DNA of 64,000 nt from Helichrysum umbraculigerum (Eukaryota; Streptophyta; Magnoliopsida; Asterales; Asteraceae). Under the pieces are notes generated by a model that saw only the letters and a list, made by a program, of their open reading frames with translations, was not told where the DNA came from and made no database searches. The stretch covers positions 130,839,277 to 130,903,276 of the forward strand of contig CATIUR010000005.1 in NCBI GenBank assembly GCA_949592205.1. Reading direction: 5' to 3'. How positions within the stretch are numbered: position 1 is the first letter of the stretch; each line of letters opens with the position of its first letter. Position numbers and translations under genes: made by a program. Below are positions 55,324 to 64,000 of the stretch, in pieces.

Positions 55324-57000
55324 GGTATAATTAAACTCGGATTAATCTAACCTATATCTTTATTCAAAAAAAAAATCTAACCTATATCTATTGAATGATA
55401 AAATACGTTCTTTCCATAAATGCTTTGAATTAAACTCTTGCCTATGACACACAGTTCAAGTGTAAACACCTTGACTCGCTGATGACTGTTTACAACAATT
55501 AATGCACTACAATAAATATGCAATAAATACGAGTGTGAAAGATTTAACATTTATGAAGTTTTGACAATAATAAATATAATGCACTACATGTTAACTTTTG
55601 ACGCGTCAAACATCGGGTGGAGAAGCATAGACTTCGTTCGATGTCAAGCTTCTACGATACCATTTAAGGACAAAAGTATGAACACCTTTTTGCAGGTCCT
55701 TTCTATCTGATAACTTGTTCTTCTACCGCAGGGCTCTTTTGCCTCTCTTTTCTTGTGTAGCATTTATCCCACTTAAATTCAACTTAGATAAAATATCTTT
55801 GTTAACTTTTGCGAAGTAAGTGTCAGGTGTCAGTGATACGTTTGTCGGTTATCGCTGGGAGTATATTTTTAGTTTAGTAAGATGTTTTAAGAACTTCAAA
55901 AATAGACACATAATCTATTATTATTCTTATCATAATGTTATTTATCCACCTAGTTTTTCTAGGTAAAAGTATTGAGTCGTTATATTACACTTAACTTAAG
56001 TTACGTTTCGCTAAATCTTTGAAATTAGGTTTTATCATATTATAAATTGTCTAGTACAATTGTATTTACTATAGTATGCTATGTCTTATGAATAAAGGTT
56101 TTTTAATATCGTAACTCAAAATTTTGATTTGGGTCAAAAATCAAAACCGAGTTATAAATCGAAATAACCAAGAAGGAACCGAAATAAATAACACCGAAAA
56201 ACTAACTCTATAACCGAAGCCAAACAATTTTGGTTATTGAAAAATTAAGAAATTTGATTATATAGATTTCTGACGAATTAACCAAATTAAATCGAACCGA
56301 TCCAAAAACATCCTCATATCAATTAGATATAGTTTGTACTTGTAGAGAGTATTTTCTTGGATATCTTTGCTCTCAAATAGTCAAATGATTCATTATTATA
56401 TACTCTATATTAGAGGTCTCGACTCTCGAGAGCTGCAAAACACTATGCTGAAGTAGTGGGCTGAACTTGGGCAGGCCATGTTATTAGGCCCAAATGCCGA
56501 AGGTGTATACTGGGCTTATGGCATCTTAAAATAATAAACATTATATTTGATTGGATGGGTTGGCCGGGAGACAATACAACCTGGTTATGAAACTTCAAGT
56601 TGTATTGACTTAAGTTTTTGTTATTTAAATTCTGAGTAACTTTACGTTATTTAAAATTAATAAATTTATTAAAAATATATCTTATTTTAACTTTAATCTT
56701 AACCGTATATAAAACATTTAAAATGTAATTATAATTTGAAATTAAGCACGTATATTATAATCTGCCCATGTCTTAACTATTAAAATGATATATACTTGAC
56801 AACTGTACATTTCAACAAAAAACACAATCACTACATAAAGAGAACCTAAGACTGTAACACCATATAAACAACGGTACATTCCAATAATATAAAAAATCAA
56901 AATTTAATAAAGGAGATTATAATAATATAATAAAAGTCGAATATTTTCACATGCATATCCTCGCATAGTCATTTCTTTTTTAATAAACGCAAATACTCAG
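55324..57000. other. non-coding stretch
   Basis: AT-rich, without a gene. Around 56120-56310 is a tract of AACCGAAA / CGAAATAACC words similar to simple repeats near plant hAT-type ends. Nothing definable. Confidence 0.5.
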
Positions 57001-57009
57001 AGCACCCGT

Positions 57010-57125
57010 ATCACGAATATAAATATTTTTCTAAGAATATTTACAACTAGTTTTACCCTAGGACTTGAACCTGCAACCTAAAGATTGATGAGTTACCTCT
57101 ATACCGATAGGCCAATGGCACTTTG
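57010..57125 (-). mobile_element. tRNA-derived SINE, minus strand
   Basis: On the minus strand, A-box-like TGGCCTATCGG and B-box-like GGTTCAAGTCC in the right order and spacing, in the same family as 3145 and 15886. Ends not defined. Confidence 0.6.
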
Positions 57126-57240
57126 ATATATCTAACACAGTCATACATCGATATATTTTAGATTGAATTCTTCATTTATAAACACAATCACCACGCACAC
57201 AAAAAACCCAACATCTCAACACTACATATACAGTTGTAAA

Positions 57241-58065
57241 TGTAGGAAAGATCTGTAGTTTTATTAATAAGATAAACGATTACAGTAAACAAAAGAACCG
57301 AAACGCTAACAGGATCGTTAAATCAATAACGAAACGGAGGCCTGCATTGGACGCAATTCCCTTAAAATAGATCCGAGTCTGTTTCCCAGGGTACAACTGC
57401 TATGGTGTACAGCCGGAGACGGCGACTTGCCTGAAAAACGATAGATGACGTATGTGAACGACGGATAGCTTGTAAACGAGAGAAAAGTGATTACGTTTTT
57501 GTGTGTTTTTCAGTCGAAGCCAAGGGTCTGCATTTATAGTAAAGACCCGACTTGCTGACCAAGAAAGAATCTTGGTTAAAACAAAAACGATATGAAAATC
57601 GTTTTAATACTTGAAATTATACGAAATTTATGAAATCAATCTATTCCATAAATAAAAGTTCCGGAAGCTTAAAAATATAACGAGCGGGTGCAAAAACCAA
57701 CTTAGTGCACTCGCTAGCTCAGGAATTTTTGAGCTCCATTGGGTTGAAGTGAAACACATCCAAAGAGATCACACCATGATCTAAACTAAAGATCTTATAA
57801 ATTGCCCAAATTTGGGTCCTTAGGTCGATGTGGGATGAACTTCCATTCCCAAATTTTGCTTCCAACTTTGTTTCAAGTAACACATTTTAAGTTTTGATAT
57901 CTCATTCACCTTAACTTCGTTTTGGACATATCTTATATCGTTGCGAAGCTCTCTTGAAGGAGAACACGAACCCACAAAGTATTAACTATACATAAGAAAT
58001 ATACTCATAGTTATTTATGTCCAAAGTTAGATAAAAAAATGCAAATTTTCTCAACATTTCCAACA
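57241..58065 (-). mobile_element. solo LTR, 825 bp
   Basis: TGTAGGAAAGATC...ACATTTCCAACA with the target duplication GTAAA at 57236-57240 and 58066-58070. A minus-strand TATA box (ACTATAAATGC) near 57535 gives the orientation. There is no second LTR or internal region, so unequal recombination has removed the rest. It is unlike the other LTRs in the window, apart from the general TGT...ACA ends. Confidence 0.8.
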
Positions 58066-58149
58066 GTAAAAGCTTGTAAAATTGCAACATAAAATTACAC
58101 ATTGAAAAATCACTCTTAAACTAAAGATAATATTCAAAAAGCAACATAC

Positions 58150-58652
58150 CCGATGCTTCCTATTTTGTTGATACCGCTCAATCATGTTGTTTCTCATGTT
58201 TATGTCGATGCTGCTCATATATATGCAAATCATGCTATGGACTTCCTCCGGAAACAGCTCATATTGCTGCTCATCTTCGCTAGCTCTTGAAACTGCTCAG
58301 GTTGCGGTTCCTGATACTACTTTTGCTGCAAATGCTATTGTGTTAAACATGAGTTCTCTCCTTTTACCAAAAGCTAATAATAATTACCAAGTCCCTAACC
58401 TGCTAACTTATTTAAGTATAAACCATGCATTCTTTACTCCACTCATGATGTTTTAATTTCATTGTCAACAGATATCCAAAGAAAAAAAGGGAGTTCATGA
58501 AAACTTTAAACTTGATTGAGTGGAACTTGAGTGAAGTTGTTGGCATCTACAATTCTGATGAAAACTTGTCGATGGAAAATGTGAGGAGAACAAAGAGAAA
58601 CCAGATTTACGTTTTTACTAGTAACAAATTAAGTTTATCGCTTAATCGATGA
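58150..58652 (+). pseudogene. possible gene fragment, two exon-like pieces
   Basis: A frame from ATG near 58152 reads MLPILLIPLNHVVSHVYVDA, then AHIYANHAMDFLRKQ, and stops at about 58286. A second piece after a CAG acceptor (58469-58471) is open to 58652 and includes KKKREFMKTLNLIEWNLSEV and NVRRTKRNQIY. Both look like real protein sequence but are in short, separated frames. No family is recognised. It may be a decayed gene lying to the right of the solo LTR. Confidence 0.25.
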
Positions 58653-58694
58653 AAGTGATTAAGATTAACAAATTGCATTTTTTCCGGGTGTTTA

Positions 58695-59870
<1,176 letters not shown>

Positions 59871-59873
<3 letters not shown>

Positions 59874-59960
59874 GTGGTTCAATGGGGAAGCAAGATCTAA
59901 AGGGAAGAGGGAAGTAAATCTAGACCATTGGATCTACTCATTTAAAAAAAAGGGTGGAGG
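59871..59960 (+). mobile_element. second TA-flanked element, left end
   Basis: GGGGTGGTTCAATGGGGAAG after another (TA)n tract; it is the inverted partner of the right end at 59834. No matching right end was found before 64000. The following DNA shares the ATGAATGTTA word, so the element may include the tandem array below. Confidence 0.45.
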
Positions 59961-61145
59961 GGTATAATGGTAATTCTGACCAAAGGTGAGTGTAATAATA
60001 CAAGAGCCTAAATATGACCTGCAAAAATACATGCTCTTTTTTTTTTCTTTCAAAGCTAGGGCAAAATACAACAGCAGATGAAATCAATTGATTAGAATCA
60101 ACAAAACGAAAGGGATTCATTGCAAAATTTGGTAACAGATACATAAGATTCAATTGAAATTGCTCAAAAATCATTGTCATCAGAAAAATTGAAGAAACGA
60201 GACGCACATTTCGGTAATAAAGATTTTAACGAAATTGATGTCTGGAATATGAAGAAAACAAAATCAGTATAAACACTGAATATTGAAGTATCTGATTAAA
60301 TTCGATGCTATAACACGCTTCTCTGATTCAACAACATTCAGGTAAACAATAGCTTGCAATTGGTTTTTTTAGGTGATATAATCGTATTCATCGTGTTGTG
60401 TTATATTTAATATAAGATTGAAGTTTCATATTGATATATGAATATTATTAGTGAATTTAGTATTGATTTATAGCAAAGTTATTATTATCTTTTAGGATTT
60501 TGTTGTTGGGGTGATAAGATCAAAACTTACATGTGACGAATAATTAAAGTGTGTGTTAATTACAATTGTGCATGATGAATATTAACAGATCATGATGATC
60601 AAAAGTGTGCGTGAGCTAATTAATTATTTAATATTTAGTGATGATGAATACTAACAGTGTGTGATGAATTCTAATTGCGTTTTCACTGGGTTTTTTCAAA
60701 AAAGGTGTTTCACTCCTTATCCCCCAATAAGAAAATAATAACTATTAGTCTTAATATGATGAATGTTAGATCTGTAAACTCGTGTTTTGAAAATAACTTA
60801 TGAAAATTATTGTAGGATTGTAACCATATTATTTTTGCTGAGATAATGAGTAAACATTTTTGAAAAAGGGGTTTTAAGATTACGATTCAGATACACGAAG
60901 GTAATATAATTGATAATTGAATAATTTATTGTTCACTTTTGTTCCTTCTTGTGTGCACATTTGTTAAATGGATTATCTCCTTATAGGTGATTTTGTAGGT
61001 TAGTCCTCAAGTTTTGGTCTTTTAAGGTGATGATATTAGAAACGAGCGATGTGTTAGAAGAGAAAAGAGTGACTTTGTTGGTTAGCCCTCAAGTTTTTGG
61101 GCAATTTAAGTACCTTCTAAGCTGTTAGAGGACTCAATGCAGCTA
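59961..61145. other. non-coding stretch
   Basis: AT-rich, no gene. GATGAATATTAAC / GATGAATGTTAG words recur (60577, 60646, 60760), linking it to the flanking repeats. Confidence 0.5.
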
Positions 61146-61148
61146 CCA

Positions 61149-62462
61149 ACAATATTATACATCACGATGAATGTTACTTGTCTGCCAACTTCAACCTTGT
61201 CCGAATAAATTAATATTCAACATGATGTATGTTAATGTTAATACGTATAAAATTTATTCACAGTGATGGTCTCTCCCTTCTTACTCAATTACAATTCTCA
61301 GAAATTGGGAATAATTAGATATGTGCTCTGTATAGTAGGTTCCAATGCAATTGTGCTTCATTATGGGATTTAGCTACACAACCAGGTGAGCTAACGCAAT
61401 CTCATTAATCATTTCTCGAACTTTTACTTATCAAATAATGTAGATATAACAATATTATACATCACGATGAATGTTACTTGTCTGTCAGCTTCAACCTTGT
61501 CCGAATAAAATTAATGTTCATCATGATGTGCGTTAATGTTAATACGTATAAAATTCATTCACTGTCATGGTCTCCCCTTTCTTACTCAATTAGAATTCTC
61601 AAAATTTGAGAATAATTAGGTATGTGCTCTGTATAGTAGGTTCGAATGCAATTGTACTTCATTATGGAATTTAGCTACACAACTAGGTGAGCTAACGCAA
61701 TCTCATCAATCATTTCTCAAACTTTTACTTATCAAATAACGTAGATCTAACAATATTATGCATCACGATGAATGTGACTTGTCTGTCAGCTTCAACTTTG
61801 TCCGAAAAAAATTAATATTCATCATGATATGTGTTTATGTTAATACGTATAAAATTTATTCACAGTGATGGTCTCCCCCTTCTTACTCAATTAGAATTCT
61901 CAGAAATTGGGAATAATTAAATATGTGCAATGTATAGTAGGTTCGAATGCAACAGTGCTTCATTATGGGATTTATCTACACAACCAGGTGAGTTAACGCA
62001 ATCTCATTAATCATTTTTCGAACTTTTACTTATCAAATAATGTAGATATAACAATATTATACATCACGATGAATTTTACTTGTCTGTCAGCTTCAACCTT
62101 GTCCGAATAAAATTAATATACATCATGATGTGTGTTAATATTAATATGTATAAAATTTATTCACTGAGATGATCTCCCATTTATTACTCAATTAGAATTC
62201 TCAAAAATTGGGAATAATTAGATATGTGCTCTGTATAGTAGGTTCAAATGCAATTGTGCTTCATTATGGGATTTAGCTACACAACCAGGTGAGCTAACGC
62301 AATCTCATCTCAAACTTTTACTTATCAAATAATGTAGATATAACAATATTATACATCACGATGAATGTTACTTGTCTGTCAACTTCAACCTTGTCCGAAT
62401 AAAATTGATATTCATCATGATGTGTGTTAATGTTAATACGTATAAAATGTATTCACCGTGAT
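61149..62462 (+). repeat. tandem array, about 300-bp unit
   Basis: Units start with ACAATATTATACATCACGATG at 61149, 61449, 61750, 62051 and 62343 (spacing 300, 301, 301, 292). Each contains GTCCGAATAAAATTAAT, TATGTGCTCTGTATAGTAGG and TAGCTACACAACCAGGTGAG. Sequence differs by a few percent between units. No ORF. Confidence 0.9.
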
Positions 62463-63732
62463 TGTAACACCCCCAATTTCACTGTTTAGCGGAAGCAAGT
62501 TTTGGGGCGCTACTAATCAAATATCACAGCACAAAAGTAAAGCAAACGACATCTATATGCAACGTTTGTAAAATAGTTACATTTCCATATATAAAATGTT
62601 TGAAAACATAGTGTTTTCGGTTACAAAAATATAGTTCCCTAGAGTCCACGCGTATGGCGGGAGATTCTATTACATAATCATAATATACAAAAGATAATGC
62701 TAAGAATCTCCGTTAAATGCAAAGTAGAAATCATGCGACTCTAGCTAGTGTCCAGGGGTGATCCTACTCCGTCGATATACCTGAGATACAAAGCTAAAAA
62801 GTGTCAACCAAAAAGGTTGGTGAATAATTAAATATGTGCAATGTATAGTAGGTTCGAATGCAACAGTGCTTCATTATGGGATTTATCTACACAACCAGGT
62901 GAGTTAACGCAATCTCATTAATCATTTTTCGAACTTTTACTTATCAAATAATGTAGATATAACAATATTATACATCACGATGAATTTTACTTGTCTGTCA
63001 GCTTCAACCTTGTCCGAATAAAATTAATATACATCATGATGTGTGTTAATATTAATATGTATAAAATTTATTCACTGAGATGATCTCCCATTTATTACTC
63101 AATTAGAATTCTCAAAAATTGGGAATAATTAGATATGTGCTCTGTATAGTAGGTTCAAATGCAATTGTGCTTCATTATGGGATTTAGCTACACAACCAGG
63201 TGAGCTAACGCAATCTCATCTCAAACTTTTACTTATCAAATAATGTAGATATAACAATATTATACATCACGATGAATGTTACTTGTCTGTCAACTTCAAC
63301 CTTGTCCGAATAAAATTGATATTCATCATGATGTGTGTTAATGTTAATACGTATAAAATGTATTCACCGTGATTGTAACACCCCCAATTTCACTGTTTAG
63401 CGGAAGCAAGTTTTGGGGCGCTACTAATCAAATATCACAGCACAAAAGTAAAGCAAACGACATCTATATGCAACGTTTGTAAAATAGTTACATTTCCATA
63501 TATAAAATGTTTGAAAACATAGTGTTTTCGGTTACAAAAATATAGTTCCCTAGAGTCCACGCGTATGGCGGGAGATTCTATTACATAATCATAATATACA
63601 AAAGATAATGCTAAGAATCTCCGTTAAATGCAAAGTAGAAATCATGCGACTCTAGCTAGTGTCCAGGGGTGATCCTACTCCGTCGATATACCTGAGATAC
63701 AAAGCTAAAAAGTGTCAACCAAAAAGGTTGGT
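61911..63732 (+). repeat. 911-bp tandem duplication
   Basis: 61911-62821 and 62822-63732 appear identical by eye, offset exactly 911. Each copy holds about 1.8 array units plus the first 359 bp of a TGTAACACC LTR. The second copy then continues into the rest of the LTR. Either a very recent duplication or an assembly collapse/expansion error. Confidence 0.85.
62463..62821. mobile_element. partial LTR (TGTAACACCC type), copy 1
   Basis: Begins TGTAACACCCCCAATTTCAC directly after array sequence. TGTAACACC starts are common in Tekay/Del-type Ty3 LTRs. It is truncated at the duplication join. Confidence 0.55.
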
Positions 63733-64000
63733 GAATCTTACAGGTTTAACAGTAAATAATTGTTATGAACCACAAGTATGTACCAGTATTGCTATCAAGC
63801 AAAGTAAGTAAGTAAATCAGTAAATCAGCACTATGCCATGAGCTCATAAGTTGAAGCTTAACAGTATAGTGTGAATATATCACGTACCCCCGTGAGTGCT
63901 ATCCGCACACTCATATGTAACAAATACTAATATGCCTGTTTCTACGTGTAAATCGGTACGTGGTGGCGCTACCACCCCAAGCAGGGATTGTAAGTCCCAA
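63374..64000. mobile_element. LTR start (TGTAACACCC type), copy 2, runs off the window
   Basis: Same start as at 62463, continuing past 63732 to the end of the window without a recognisable CA end, primer site or coding sequence. The orientation cannot be fixed from this part. Lineage from the terminal sequence only. Confidence 0.5.

Noticed and set aside
3145..57125. Possible tRNA genes at 3145, 15886, 30336 and 57010-57125 (minus)
   Set aside because: A and B boxes are present but the cloverleaf stems and anticodon arm are not; two copies have SINE-like tails and one a 15-bp target duplication.

Overview
The window looks like repeat-rich intergenic DNA of a eudicot nuclear genome. It is AT-rich, has intron-containing genes, (TA)n tracts and CCCTAAA-type repeats, and is full of plant transposon superfamilies (Helitron, CACTA, MULE, Harbinger and Stowaway MITEs, SINEs, Athila and Copia-like LTR elements). 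A daisy-family (Asteraceae) source is my guess from the flavour of the LTR elements; no gene here proves it.

Layout. 1-1840: a Helitron 3' end, a degenerate telomere-like tract and repeats. 1841-11930: a roughly 10-kb minus-strand Helitron without visible Rep/helicase. It carries broken pieces of host genes (one is an RS2Z-type SR splicing-factor pseudogene), a SINE and a 2.65-kb tandem duplication that starts at a 27-nt G run. 11931-18980: non-coding repeats, including a Harbinger-like MITE beside a long hairpin. 19054-20521: the only convincing host gene, a three-exon plastid-type cis-prenyltransferase. 21163-37013: a second Helitron, split by a 12,968-bp CACTA element (TSD GGC). The CACTA element carries two intact TNPA-like genes, a TNP2 transposase that has lost its catalytic core, a SINE and a mini-Helitron.

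37054-55314 is a four-level nest. A MULE-like TIR element holds a smaller TIR element, which holds an Athila-type Ty3 retroelement, whose 5' LTR holds a Copia-like element. Each level has recognisable ends and a target-site duplication. Neither retroelement carries reverse transcriptase or integrase. The Athila derivative has gag, protease and a 677-codon acidic/helical ORF where pol should be. The Copia-like element carries only an intact 895-codon ORF. Both have regularly spaced arrays of short palindromes just upstream of their LTR TATA boxes, with different sequences. The Copia-like element also has two LTRs that match in U3 and disagree in R/U5.

55315-64000: a SINE, a solo LTR, elements sitting in (TA)n tracts with a recurring ATGAATGTTA word, a 300-bp tandem array interrupted by a TGTAACACC-type LTR, and a 911-bp exact-looking duplication of that boundary.

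Best candidates for something new: the paired retroelement architecture (no pol, novel intact ORF, helically phased U3 palindromes), the mosaic LTR pair, and the CACTA element with long and short TNPA genes. All boundaries were read by eye, and no database search was possible.
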